NCBI RefSeq assembly: GCF_002286815.1
Contig: NZ_MUNM01000068.1
Location: 46,300 to 110,299, forward strand
Source: Pseudomonas sp. PICF141
GTDB taxonomy: Bacteria; Pseudomonadota; Gammaproteobacteria; Pseudomonadales; Pseudomonadaceae
Direction: 5' to 3'
Length of the DNA stretch: 64,000 nt
A program made the translations under genes and the position numbers. Shown here piece by piece: positions 53,561-61,378 of this stretch (positions are counted from its first letter, which is position 1; every line of letters begins with the position of its first letter). The notes below the pieces were generated by a model that worked only from the letters and a program-made list of their open reading frames with translations, was not told the DNA's origin and ran no database searches.

Positions 53561-54310
53561 ATGCCTGCAGGAATCGAACTCCCTTGGTCCATTGAACCCG
53601 CCGGTCAGGAGCCGATGCTGGTAGAACTTATTAAGGGTGCATCTGGCTTCGCCGGGTGGATCCAGGCGGACGCGGATTACGCCACGTTTGCCGGTGGCAA
53701 AGTTCTGTCCTTAGGTGGACCAAGTGCCATGGCGGTCATGCAGCCGATCGCGGCCAACCAGGCGGCCTTGGTTGATAACGCAGTACCGGGTGGTTACTCC
53801 GCGCTGGCCTTTACACCGGCAGCTACGACACGTTATCCACTTTCCACTGGCGTGCTCGACACCACTAAGCCGTTCTCGCTTCTGGTGTTGATCAAGCCCG
53901 CTTTGCCAGGGGCGGCTACGCAAATTTGCCTGGGCCGTTTTTCCAGCTCAACAGTACGAGCCGCGCTGTCCACCCCGGCGAATGCGGTGGCGAAGATGAA
54001 CTTCCTCTATGGCGCAGCCACCATCGAGTTTCCAATTGCCTTTGGCCAGTGGAACGCGGTGTGGATTGTTTGGGACGGCGCAAAGCTCAAAGCCCGATCA
54101 AATGGCGTGCGTGCTGCAGACGTGACAGCTGCAGCGGACACGGCAACGTCCCCGTTCGTTATCGGTGGCCCGGCCAGTGGTGTTTTGTTTTGGGAAGGTC
54201 AATTTTCAGAGTTGATCATGTTCAATGTGGATATGTTTTCGACGGACCATCAAAGTGGTTTTGAAGACGTTAATGCGTATATGGCTAACGTGTACGGGTT
54301 GGCTGCGTAA
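53561..54310 (+). CDS. LamG-like receptor-binding or fibre partner protein
   Basis: A 249-residue protein starting MPAGIELPWSIEPAGQEPML. The middle has the jelly-roll pattern of concanavalin A-like domains (FSLLVLIKPALPGAATQICLG, FGQWNAVWIVWDGAKLKARS, LFWEGQFSELIMFN). It follows the esterase fibre by twelve bases and ends with a strong terminator, so it is the last gene of the late operon. Confidence 0.75.
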   Translation: MPAGIELPWSIEPAGQEPMLVELIKGASGFAGWIQADADYATFAGGKVLSLGGPSAMAVMQPIAANQAALVDNAVPGGYSALAFTPAATTRYPLSTGVLDTTKPFSLLVLIKPALPGAATQICLGRFSSSTVRAALSTPANAVAKMNFLYGAATIEFPIAFGQWNAVWIVWDGAKLKARSNGVRAADVTAAADTATSPFVIGGPASGVLFWEGQFSELIMFNVDMFSTDHQSGFEDVNAYMANVYGLAA

Positions 54311-54327
54311 ATTGCGGTTTACTACAT

Positions 54328-54360
54328 AAGTATAAGCCCGAAGGGTTCGGGCTTATACTT
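54328..54360. terminator. End terminator of the late operon
   Basis: Perfect 15-bp stem AAGTATAAGCCCGAA / TTCGGGCTTATACTT with a GGG loop. It serves the late operon and, on the other strand, the cargo gene at 54366-55169. Confidence 0.85.
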
Positions 54361-54365
54361 ATCTG

Positions 54366-55169
54366 TCACCAGAATAGCAGTGGCATTAGTTCAGAAATGT
54401 CTAATATCGCGCTATCTGTCGTAGGCGAAATTATTGTTTTGTTGTGCACCAGCGTGTAGACAAATCTGAATTCTTTTTCCGGCTCATACGGGATTGGTTT
54501 GGTAAAGGCTTTGTGTGCCATTTGTTTTACTAGTTCTTCAAGCTGCGATGCGTTCGAATTATTGATATGGACCTCTCTAGGGAGGTAGTACACCTCATTG
54601 CATTGAAAATAGACTTCAACATCTGAGGGGTTGATACCGTTAGGCAGTATGTTGTTCCCTGCTGCGTGCGCATCAGTTATATGTTTGTGAAGCGCTACGG
54701 AAACTTTTCCTCCGAACTCTTCTGCATTTTCTTCATTTAGATACCAATAGTCATCGTATTCTGGGAATATCCCCTTTGCATCTTCAGCTTTTTCTACACG
54801 TGACATGCAGAATATAAAGTTGTTGTGGTGTGTTTGTTTGATCGTGGCGTCAGCGCTCAATATGGTGGCGGTGGATTTTGTATAGGTGTGAAGTTGTAGA
54901 TGTTTAACGTGGGTTGTAATATATCCCTCGTAAGGAGGGTTTTCGCCGTGGTCCTCCCCAAGATGCATCATTCCCCAAAACAACGTGTTAAATGCGGGGG
55001 TGCTAACGGTTACTCTTTCGTCGAATTTGACGTGAAAAGAAATCTCCCCTTCCTCTTTATCTACGATTTGTTCGTGCACTGTTTTTTTATAGTAGTCTAG
55101 TGTTCCAAGGCGTATGGTTTTACGTTTGTTCACATGATCTTTTGAAAAGCAACTTTTTGCTAAAAGCAT
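54366..55169 (-). CDS. Cargo protein, distant DUF2971-like, 267 residues
   Basis: Starts MLLAKSCFSKDHVNKRKTIR and continues LGTLDYYKKTVHEQIVDKEEG, the same kind of opening as DUF2971-related proteins. The middle FIFCMSRVEKAEDAKG and the end EPEKEFRFVYTL match the order of DUF2971 blocks (a CxS strand, then an E-rich strand). AGGA precedes the ATG. The gene is AT-rich compared with the phage and is outside the late operon in opposite direction, as expected for cargo with a role in phage defence or toxicity. That role is inferred from position only. Confidence 0.6.
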   Translation of the reverse strand: MLLAKSCFSKDHVNKRKTIRLGTLDYYKKTVHEQIVDKEEGEISFHVKFDERVTVSTPAFNTLFWGMMHLGEDHGENPPYEGYITTHVKHLQLHTYTKSTATILSADATIKQTHHNNFIFCMSRVEKAEDAKGIFPEYDDYWYLNEENAEEFGGKVSVALHKHITDAHAAGNNILPNGINPSDVEVYFQCNEVYYLPREVHINNSNASQLEELVKQMAHKAFTKPIPYEPEKEFRFVYTLVHNKTIISPTTDSAILDISELMPLLFW

Positions 55170-55506
55170 TTTCGTTCCTAGGTTGGTATAAGTTGGCCTG
55201 GAAAGTGTATCAGTGCGTCCTTGGATTCTGCTCCTGTTTCGGTCGGCTCAGAACAGTCGTTTTCTAACACCAGCTATTCCAGTCGACACCACCAAGATTG
55301 CGCGTAAGCGCAACCGTCAATGTATTCAATGCCGCTTAAAACAAAACCCGTATGAGCCATCCCTGCCAGTGTTGCGTCCAGCAGCTGCGGCAGTGGATCC
55401 GGATCAAGCGGCATTCCCACCTTGATACGGGCAATGTTGGTGCTGCGGCCGAGATCAGCGCTGACCGCCGGACCACCGAAAATAAACCACCGTGATCAGA
55501 TACCCA
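55170..55506. other. Spacer between the two cargo genes, GC-rich relic
   Basis: A 337-base island with normal Pseudomonas base composition between two AT-rich genes. A rightward 47-codon frame (55352-55495, starting MSHPCQCCVQQLRQWIRI) lacks a clear ribosome site. The island looks like a remnant of the phage late end that the cargo genes split. Nothing certain. Confidence 0.4.
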
Positions 55507-56292
55507 TTATTGCGAAAAGCCATCCTTTGGGGTTACCAATGTCATGTCCATTTTAAATTCGTGACGGTCGTGACTCATTCGATAAAGCTTTATCCTTCTT
55601 TCGGTAGCTATTTCAGTCAAATCTTCCTCGATCCTTGGACAGACGTTCGACCCCATATAGATGGCTTTTGGGCTTGGCATAGAGATGCTTTCACACTCGC
55701 CACCAGGCGCTATCAAACGCCATTCTTTTTCGTATTTCCAATCAATTGCTTTGTGTAAAGCGGGTAAAAGTGGAATGAGATTGGAGTGAATTTTTTTTAA
55801 AAAATTACTTATATCAAACAATTTTTCACGATAAAAAACCGGCCAAAGTTGTAACGCAACTGAAGACTTTTCATTAGGTCCATATTCAAGCGCAAACCCT
55901 TTGTGTTCATTTGCATAGTGTGTCCACATGAGCATTGATTCAATTGACTCACTGAAACAGCAAATTCTCATTGACCGTTTTGCAGGCTTGTAAAACATCT
56001 CGTCGAGCAATCGCTTTTCAATCTCATTATTGGCTTTGATTGCTATATTAAAGAAAGAGTCATATGGATCGTTAAATGCTTCGGGCAACGTCATCCTGAT
56101 TTGATTGTTTTTTAAGTTTTCAATATCCCAGCATTTTCCGCATTCATCATACCTTCCGAGGCGATATTTATAGATCGATTTTGGTATGAATTTTTGCTTA
56201 AGTTCTTGCGCAGTTTTTATGTCCGCAGATCCCAAGTCGTCAACTTCGACTATATGCCTTATCAATTCTTCGTAAATTCTTTCTGCTTCCAT
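55507..56292 (-). CDS. DUF2971 family protein (prophage cargo)
   Basis: A 261-residue protein starting MEAERIYEELIRHIVEVDDL. Family blocks are clear: the opening IPKSIYKYRL, then LKNNQIRMTLPEAFNDPYDS, RICCFSESIESMLMWTHYAN, HKGFALEY and KYEKEWRLI. The biochemical function of DUF2971 is not established. ATG 56292 has a GAGAG site; a GTG at 56340 is possible. Very AT-rich for this genome. It stands with the previous gene in the P2-group cargo position between fibre genes and att, often used for phage-defence genes. Confidence 0.8.
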   Translation of the reverse strand: MEAERIYEELIRHIVEVDDLGSADIKTAQELKQKFIPKSIYKYRLGRYDECGKCWDIENLKNNQIRMTLPEAFNDPYDSFFNIAIKANNEIEKRLLDEMFYKPAKRSMRICCFSESIESMLMWTHYANEHKGFALEYGPNEKSSVALQLWPVFYREKLFDISNFLKKIHSNLIPLLPALHKAIDWKYEKEWRLIAPGGECESISMPSPKAIYMGSNVCPRIEEDLTEIATERRIKLYRMSHDRHEFKMDMTLVTPKDGFSQ

Positions 56293-56340
56293 TGCGCTCT
56301 CACTGCGGTGGCGTTGAGCCTTTAGTAAAGCAGGTATCAC

Positions 56341-57621
56341 CGAAGGTGCGCCAGTTTCTAATTTGGAGAGATTTACCCGGTGGTGAATAGATCAAAAATA
56401 TACGCATGAGACGAGGGTCTTTTGGAGGAGAACAGGTTACCGGTGGGGTTGATGTAGGCTGAAGCGTATCGGTGAATAAGCGACCTTGTGGCAGAGCGCT
56501 TGATGCAAACCCATCGGGCAGCAGAGCTGACTAATCTCAGAACCCTGCTGCGCCGTTCTCTGCCGATCATGGTTACCAAGCGTGCTGGTCAAATCCGATG
56601 CAATCGGTGGTTAGAACGAATGCAAATGACTGGTCAAGTCGAATGCAAGCGGGTGTTCAAGTGGAGTGCAATTTCGCAAAAACTGCCCAGGAAGAAATAA
56701 CAGCTGAAAACGCACTTATCCCCCTCCCGCCGACGGGCTTTACGTCCCTTTTTTGTGCAAAGGCGAGCGGGGGTGCAAATGATGGTTCCGCCCAGGCCCA
56801 CTGCGGGGGGGGCGGGCTGTTTTGCAATTGCACGGAGTGAAAGGATTTGCAAAAAAGTGCAGCGGCTTTGCACAGCGGAATGGGGCCGGCGCAATTTGAC
56901 CAGCGAAGTGAGGGGCCCGGTTTACAGGGGGACGGTTGCGAAAACCAGCTGCAGACGAGGTTTTCGTTTTCGGAACGGTTCACACCAGGTGCGAATTATT
57001 GACCGCCCAACCCAATAGCAAAACAGCTGTGAGGGCCGCTTCGCGAGGCTTTCCGGCGTTTTGCGGTATTGCACGACATCACCACGGCTTGGCTGACATT
57101 CAGAACAATTTCAGACGCTGTAAAAAAACGCCAAAACTGTTGGCCCCTGGATATTTTTCAGACGTGGGATGGGAAAAGGGTAATTTTAGTAAGCGAGGGA
57201 TCAGAACGGGCTGGAACCCTTATAGATCTTGGCTTTCACCCATTACCTCAGAGGGTAATTTAAGGTAAGCGGAAGGGTAATATTTTGTTCAAGCCCTTAT
57301 TTTACTGGGTTTGATAGCAGATGGGCATTACTGGTACTGAGAGTAATTTTATAACCGTTTACTTACCTTATTATTACCTCTATAAAAACATATCAACTAT
57401 CTGATTTTATTGGATTTTATCTGCGTTCTGATAACACATTACCAAAATTACCTTTTTCCCATGGCTCAACATAAAACACCGAAAATGCCTGTCGCGGCCG
57501 TATTCTGCAACCTGGTGCGTTTAACCTCTGGGACCACGCTGGGACAGATCCTGCGCATGCTGCCAGGCTGCAACCCTTGTAAAACCTGAGGGTAAGGTTC
57601 CGAAAGTCGCTCACGGGTAGT
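56341..57621. other. Prophage right end without firm genes
   Basis: About 1.3 kb. Short frames exist on both strands but none has a good ribosome site or recognisable protein. A near-repeat TGGTCAA-N6-ATGCAA occurs at 56586 and 56631. Bases 57170-57460 are AT-rich and carry repeated GGTAAT/ATTACC words. A 42-codon frame at 57461-57589 (MAQHKTPKMPVAAVFCNLVR) is uncertain. The stretch may hold attP arm sites, a phage end relic or a non-coding RNA. Confidence 0.5.
57179..57452. repeat. Cluster of seven GGTAAT/ATTACC words near attR
   Basis: GGTAAT is at 57179, 57254 and 57276, and ATTACC at 57242, 57373, 57438 and 57447, with several one-base variants (GAGTAAT, CTTACC, AGGTAAG). About 0.1 would be expected by chance. 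The first pair is in inverted orientation and the last two are direct. A role as protein-binding sites near attR is inferred. Confidence 0.6.
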
Positions 57622-57644
57622 TTCGAATCTCTCCTTCACCGCCA
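57622..57644 (+). repeat. attR: 23-bp direct repeat of the tRNA-Ser 3' end
   Basis: Same 23 bases as 21299-21321 but without the rest of a tRNA. This is the displaced host 3' end and marks the right boundary of the prophage. Confidence 0.95.
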
Positions 57645-57657
57645 AATTCGATGTACA

Positions 57658-57693
57658 CAAAACCCCTGATTTCGAGAGAAGTCAGGGGTTTTG
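57658..57693 (+). terminator. Original host terminator of tRNA-Ser
   Basis: Stem CAAAACCCCTGA / TCAGGGGTTTTG extended by four pairs to a GAGA tetraloop, 13 bases after the CCA, followed by TGGTTTCTGG. Its spacing and text match the phage-borne copy at 21336-21380. Confidence 0.8.
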
Positions 57694-57895
57694 TGGTTTC
57701 TGGTGTCTGGATTATTCAATCATGGCTGTCACTGGCTGCCGCTTTTTCAAGCTCCCCTAAGCCCCATTTCAGGTGCGTTCAGCCCCCCTGTTAAACTGGC
57801 AACCCGCTCGACGGGAATCGATCTCTATACTCAATTCTCGCGCCGTTTCCCATCGTTTCACCCAATCGACGGCAGCTCTGAACAAGGACATTTTC

Positions 57896-58216
57896 ATGAT
57901 CACCACCACAACCCACACCATCGAAGGCCGGCAAATCACTGCTTATCTGGACATCGTCAGCGCTGAGTCGGTGCAGGGGGTCAACGTGATCCGAGATCTG
58001 TTCGCAGGCATGCGGGATTTTTTCGGTGGGCGTTCACAAACGTTGGAACGAGCATTGAAGGATGCGCGGATTCAGGCAACCGACGAGATCAAGGAGCGGG
58101 CGCGGGCGCTTCAGGCGGATGCGGTGGTAGGGCTCGACTATGAGATCAGCATGCCGGCCGGTAAAGGTGGGATGGTAGTGGTGTTTGTGACCGGGACAGC
58201 AGTGAAGCTAAGGTAG
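57896..58216 (+). CDS. YbjQ family protein
   Basis: A 106-residue protein starting MITTTTHTIEGRQITAYLDI. The blocks GVNVIRDLFAGMRDFFGGRS and ADAVVGLDYEISM belong to the YbjQ (putative heavy-metal-binding) family, which forms pentamers. ATG 57896 follows AAGGA. This is the first host gene right of the prophage. Confidence 0.9.
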   Translation: MITTTTHTIEGRQITAYLDIVSAESVQGVNVIRDLFAGMRDFFGGRSQTLERALKDARIQATDEIKERARALQADAVVGLDYEISMPAGKGGMVVVFVTGTAVKLR

Positions 58217-58360
58217 GAGGCTGCACCGGCCATTCGTCGATCATGCAACAATCTGAATCACAAGTCTTGGAATGACCAGCTAGTCTCAAAATCCTGGGTG
58301 GTCGATATTTTTCAGGCAAAAAGGGCTTGCCGGTATCGACCCGTTGAGAGGAGCGAAGAT

Positions 58361-58555
58361 ATGACTGAGCCGTATATCGAAGACGACGGGGCGGAGTTTC
58401 CAATCAATAATTGTGTGCAGTGTGGTCAGACGGACTATGTGCCGAGCTTCGGTGAAGACCGTATCAAAATCAACAAAATCAAATCTACGGTGCCTCGAAC
58501 TCGGGGACCTAAATCGAAATTCATGCCCAAGCTGCGTGCGTCTTCCAGGAAGTAA
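58361..58555 (+). CDS. Small hypothetical protein with CxxC
   Basis: A 64-residue protein starting MTEPYIEDDGAEFPINNCVQ with CVQC near residue 18 and a basic tail (RGPKSKFMPKLRASSRK). GAGGAG stands at good distance. A terminator follows 18 bases downstream. No family recognised. Confidence 0.6.
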   Translation: MTEPYIEDDGAEFPINNCVQCGQTDYVPSFGEDRIKINKIKSTVPRTRGPKSKFMPKLRASSRK

Positions 58556-58572
58556 ACAGTGACCGTACAGAG

Positions 58573-58603
58573 CCCCGCCATCGAGCGGGGTTTCTTGTTT
58601 TTG
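58573..58603 (+). terminator. Intrinsic terminator
   Basis: Stem CCCCGC-CATCGA-GCGGGG followed by TTTCTTGTTTTT. Confidence 0.8.
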
Positions 58604-58892
58604 AAGGGTGAAAAGCGGCTTGGCGATAATGTGGGGAAACGTCCTGCAACATTGCGATTTTTTTCACAATCTTTTCACACCTTCCTACGTAGTCTCAGCT
58701 CATCCGTTAGAAAGCAGTACCCTGGCCCGTCTCCCCAGCGGGCTTTTTTTTGCCTGTCATAAAACCTTTCCCATAAATGCTGTCCAACCGTCGCCAATGA
58801 CGAGGTTGTTCCGTGTTTGTGTCCGGACTTTGCCTCCTCTGAAGCATTCAATCTCCGGCCTTCCGGTTTCCCCCTTTCTTGAGGTTCTCGTT

Positions 58893-59258
58893 ATGCGTTT
58901 GACACTGCCTGCTCTGGTTCTGGGCCTTCTGTTTGCTCAAGGTGCGATGGCTGCCGGTGATGGCACTGCTGCGCTCGGTGGTGGTCTGGGTGGCGCGCTG
59001 GGTAATGTGGTCGGTCAGAAAATGGGCGGCAGCACAGGTGCAGCGATTGGTGCCGGCGTGGCGGGTGCAGCTGGTAGTGCGGTTGCAGCACGCAAAGGCA
59101 GCCGCACCAAAGCGGCCATCGGCGGCGGTGTTGGCGCGGCGGGCGGTTCGTTGATCGGCAACAGTTTGGGTGGCAAGACTGGCTCCACCATCGGCGCCGG
59201 TCTGGGCGGTGCATTGGGCGGTGGCGTGGGCAGCAATCTGTCCAAAAAAGGCCACTGA
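58893..59258 (+). CDS. Secreted glycine-zipper protein, copy 1
   Basis: A 121-residue protein with a signal peptide (MRLTLPALVLGLLFAQGAMA) and a mature part built of glycine-zipper repeats (GGGLGGALGNVVGQ, GAAIGAGVAGAAGSAVAAR, GSTIGAGLGGALGGGVG). The repeats can insert in membranes or assemble. GAGG precedes ATG 58893. Copy 2 follows in tandem and is about 75% identical by eye. Confidence 0.82.
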   Translation: MRLTLPALVLGLLFAQGAMAAGDGTAALGGGLGGALGNVVGQKMGGSTGAAIGAGVAGAAGSAVAARKGSRTKAAIGGGVGAAGGSLIGNSLGGKTGSTIGAGLGGALGGGVGSNLSKKGH

Positions 59259-59282
59259 TCCTGAGATGATCCCGCTGAAGAC

Positions 59283-59306
59283 GCCCGGCTCAATGCCGGG
59301 CTTTTT
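59283..59306 (+). terminator. Intrinsic terminator
   Basis: Stem GCCCGGC-TCAAT-GCCGGGC followed by T5. Confidence 0.85.
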
Positions 59307-59446
59307 CGTTTTGGAACGTTTCTACAGGATGTGGCTCAAAGCTCTTACAGTCGGTATCTGATTCGCTGTTAAACAGACGCAGAAGCCAGACTGATGCCTA
59401 TCCGCGGCACGATCTTCCCCCGATGCGGAAATTAGAGGTTCCTATC

Positions 59447-59872
59447 ATGCGTTTGACATTATCCACGGTGGTTTTTGGACTTTTGATTGCTCAGGGTGCA
59501 ATGGCTGCCAGCGACGGCACCGCTGCAGTGGGCGGTGGTCTTGGCGGCGCGTTGGGTAACGTGGTCGGCGGTCAACTAGGCGGCAGCACCGGAGCAGCGG
59601 TTGGCGCGGGCGTCGGCGGTGCGGCGGGCAGCGCGGTCGGTGCGCGCAAGGGCAGTCGAACAGAAGCGGCTGTTGGCGGCGGTATCGGCGCGGCGGGCGG
59701 TTCGGTCATCGGCAATAGTCTGGGCGGCTCCACCGGTTCGACCATTGGCGCTGGCGTGGGCGGTGCAGCCGGTGGCGCGGTGGGCAGCAACCTGGGTAAC
59801 GACAACGACAGTTCGCATTCTGGCGGTGGAAAACACAAGCACAAACATAAAAATAAGTACAAGCATCACTAA
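59447..59872 (+). CDS. Secreted glycine-zipper protein, copy 2
   Basis: A 141-residue paralogue of the gene before it. The signal peptide reads MRLTLSTVVFGLLIAQGAMA, and the zipper repeats keep the same order. It ends in a histidine- and lysine-rich tail (KHKHKHKNKYKHH) absent from copy 1, which could bind metal or polyanions. Each copy has its own terminator, so both are single units. Confidence 0.82.
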   Translation: MRLTLSTVVFGLLIAQGAMAASDGTAAVGGGLGGALGNVVGGQLGGSTGAAVGAGVGGAAGSAVGARKGSRTEAAVGGGIGAAGGSVIGNSLGGSTGSTIGAGVGGAAGGAVGSNLGNDNDSSHSGGGKHKHKHKNKYKHH

Positions 59873-59891
59873 CTCGATATCGAGTGACAAG

Positions 59892-59917
59892 AAACCCGGC
59901 CCCCGCGCCGGGTTTTT
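59892..59917 (+). terminator. Intrinsic terminator
   Basis: Stem ACCCGGC-CCCCGC-GCCGGGT running into T5. Confidence 0.8.
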
Positions 59918-59997
59918 CGCGTCTGTCACCAGGACTCTGGAACGTTTGCCCGCCGGACGCCTCGAACTAATACCCCCTGAACGTTGTGAGGCAGGTC

Positions 59998-60168
59998 ATG
60001 ACTCCGGAAACTGAAAGTATGGAAGATGAAGGTCCGATCAATGATCCTGGCAACGAAGATCCGGGGTCGCTGATGGACGACGCCACGGTGCCGCTCAACG
60101 ATGCCGATGACGCAGGCGATGTGGGCAATTGCGAGTACGACGAATACGACGAGGAAGATGACGAGTAA
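59998..60168 (+). CDS. Very acidic small protein 1
   Basis: A 56-residue protein starting MTPETESMEDEGPINDPGNE and ending YDEYDEEDDE. About 40% of its residues are Asp or Glu; it should be unstructured. AGG precedes the ATG. No family recognised. The codon use is Pseudomonas-like. Confidence 0.6.
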   Translation: MTPETESMEDEGPINDPGNEDPGSLMDDATVPLNDADDAGDVGNCEYDEYDEEDDE

Positions 60169-60277
60169 TCGTGCTTTACGGCCAGACCGACCGATCGTCC
60201 CTCTGATCGAACCGCGCCTGTCGCGTTGTCCTCGAAATGTCAGGATCTGCTTTTCAGGTCCAATTGAGAGGTGCGTT

Positions 60278-60496
60278 ATGAACGCTGATCCAAAAGACTC
60301 CGATATCGACGACGATACCCCTGAATACCCGCTGCCTTCACCCACCGATTCCCTGAGTCGCGACCAGCGCCCGCCCGACGATGACGACACCGGCGTGGAG
60401 CAAGTGCCCACCGATGATGTGAAGCGCGGTGATGTGGAAGCCCATCCCGATGATCCAGACATTGCCGGCGACGATCTATCGGGAGAGCCGAGTTGA
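60278..60496 (+). CDS. Very acidic small protein 2
   Basis: A 72-residue protein starting MNADPKDSDIDDDTPEYPLP, rich in Asp and Pro (QRPPDDDDTG). GAGAGG precedes ATG 60278. It is similar in character to the gene before it but not in sequence. Function unknown. Confidence 0.6.
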   Translation: MNADPKDSDIDDDTPEYPLPSPTDSLSRDQRPPDDDDTGVEQVPTDDVKRGDVEAHPDDPDIAGDDLSGEPS

Positions 60497-60596
60497 AACC
60501 TGCGCAGCGATCCATCACCGCTTGTCGATTGCGCGGCACCTTTAAAAAGCGACTGCGGCCAGACTTCAGGTAAAGCACTCTTTAAGGAGGTGCGTC

Positions 60597-60944
60597 ATGA
60601 TCAGGTCAAAACTGACGACGCTGACGGTGGTTGGCTTATTGTCGATCAGTTCATTGGCGGCGTTTGCTCAGTCTTCTGGCCGCGATGCGCCGGTCGACAA
60701 GGGCGGAATGCCGCCTTATTCGGAAATGAATGCGGGCGCCTCGGATGGGAAGGTGCCGCCACCGGACACCATTGGTGGTGGGAATGGTGGTGATGCCAGC
60801 GGGAGTAGCACCAGCCCGGGGAAGGGAAGTGGGTCGATGAGCGATGGCAGTTCGATGGGGAGTGGTTCTGGAAGTGGGTCTGGAGAATCAGGTGGTTTTG
60901 AAAGTAGTCGAACGGATAGGGCAGATAGTGATACTGGAGGTTAG
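60597..60944 (+). CDS. Secreted Gly/Ser-rich protein
   Basis: A 115-residue protein with a signal peptide (MIRSKLTTLTVVGLLSISSLAAFA) and a low-complexity mature part (GGGNGGDASGSSTSPGKGSG, SGSGSGSGESGG). A near-perfect TAAGGAGG ribosome site precedes the ATG. Probably periplasmic or extracellular and unstructured. Confidence 0.72.
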   Translation: MIRSKLTTLTVVGLLSISSLAAFAQSSGRDAPVDKGGMPPYSEMNAGASDGKVPPPDTIGGGNGGDASGSSTSPGKGSGSMSDGSSMGSGSGSGSGESGGFESSRTDRADSDTGG

Positions 60945-60953
60945 AAATCCTTA

Positions 60954-60977
60954 AGCCCGGACATGAGCCGGGCTTTT
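60954..60977 (+). terminator. Intrinsic terminator
   Basis: Stem AGCCCGG-ACATGAG-CCGGGCT followed by T3. It lies between the secreted-protein gene and the converging immunity gene. Confidence 0.75.
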
Positions 60978-60982
60978 GATGA

Positions 60983-61378
60983 TTAGAGCTTTTCTGATTC
61001 AATCCAGCACTTATAGAAAGAGCTCTGTTCGCTTGGATCATTTGTTAGGTCGTTATCATCATAATCAAAAATATAAACTACATCGGTGAGCGACGACGCC
61101 TTACCCAATGTCAATTCATATGCTTTCAACCCAAGAGACATTTGTGATGACATGCTGGAAGGGTGTACGTTGATTTTTGATCCCTTGCAGAGGAATTGTA
61201 TGTTGGGATTGTCCTCTCTGACACGTGCGAAGCACCTATAAAAGTCACTGCCAGAATATGTTTTTCTAAAGCCATTTTTCATTGTGAAAGTTATGGTTAT
61301 ATCTTTGTTGTCGCATATAAGATTGGCGATTTCTCTTGTATTACCAATGCTGATGGTTATTTCGACCTTGGATCTCAT
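60983..61378 (-). CDS. Putative immunity protein for the Rhs toxin
   Basis: A 131-residue soluble acidic protein starting MRSKVEITISIGNTREIANL. ATG 61378 overlaps the rhs stop (ATGA), the usual arrangement of a polymorphic toxin and its cognate immunity gene. It is AT-rich like the toxin tip and unlike the rhs core. I do not recognise a named immunity family. It should bind and block the ADP-ribosyltransferase tip in the cytoplasm. Confidence 0.72.
   Translation of the reverse strand: MRSKVEITISIGNTREIANLICDNKDITITFTMKNGFRKTYSGSDFYRCFARVREDNPNIQFLCKGSKINVHPSSMSSQMSLGLKAYELTLGKASSLTDVVYIFDYDDNDLTNDPSEQSSFYKCWIESEKL

Larger units (their letters stand above)
21299..57644. mobile_element. Complete HP1/K139-like (P2-group) prophage
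   Basis: About 36.3 kb between exact 23-bp att repeats. It contains integrase, repressor, replication, late activator, head, tail, lysis and baseplate genes. Head and terminase genes are P2-like, and portal and terminase are read opposite to the other structural genes. Sheath (DUF2586), tube (DUF2597) and DUF2590 proteins are those of the HP1/K139 branch. No REP palindromes occur inside, whereas they are frequent to the left. Apart from the odd terminase 3' end no structural gene looks broken, so the phage may be inducible. Confidence 0.95.

Noticed and set aside
51446..54310. Diversity-generating retroelement or retron near the tail fibre
   Set aside because: No reverse transcriptase gene and no template/variable repeat pair was seen in the window.
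55213..55425. Rightward 70-codon frame between the cargo genes
   Set aside because: It has no ribosome site and its composition changes along the frame; treated as a relic.
56598..56840. Rightward 80-codon frame with Cys-rich end in the right phage arm
   Set aside because: Several overlapping frames of equal quality exist on both strands, and none has a ribosome site.
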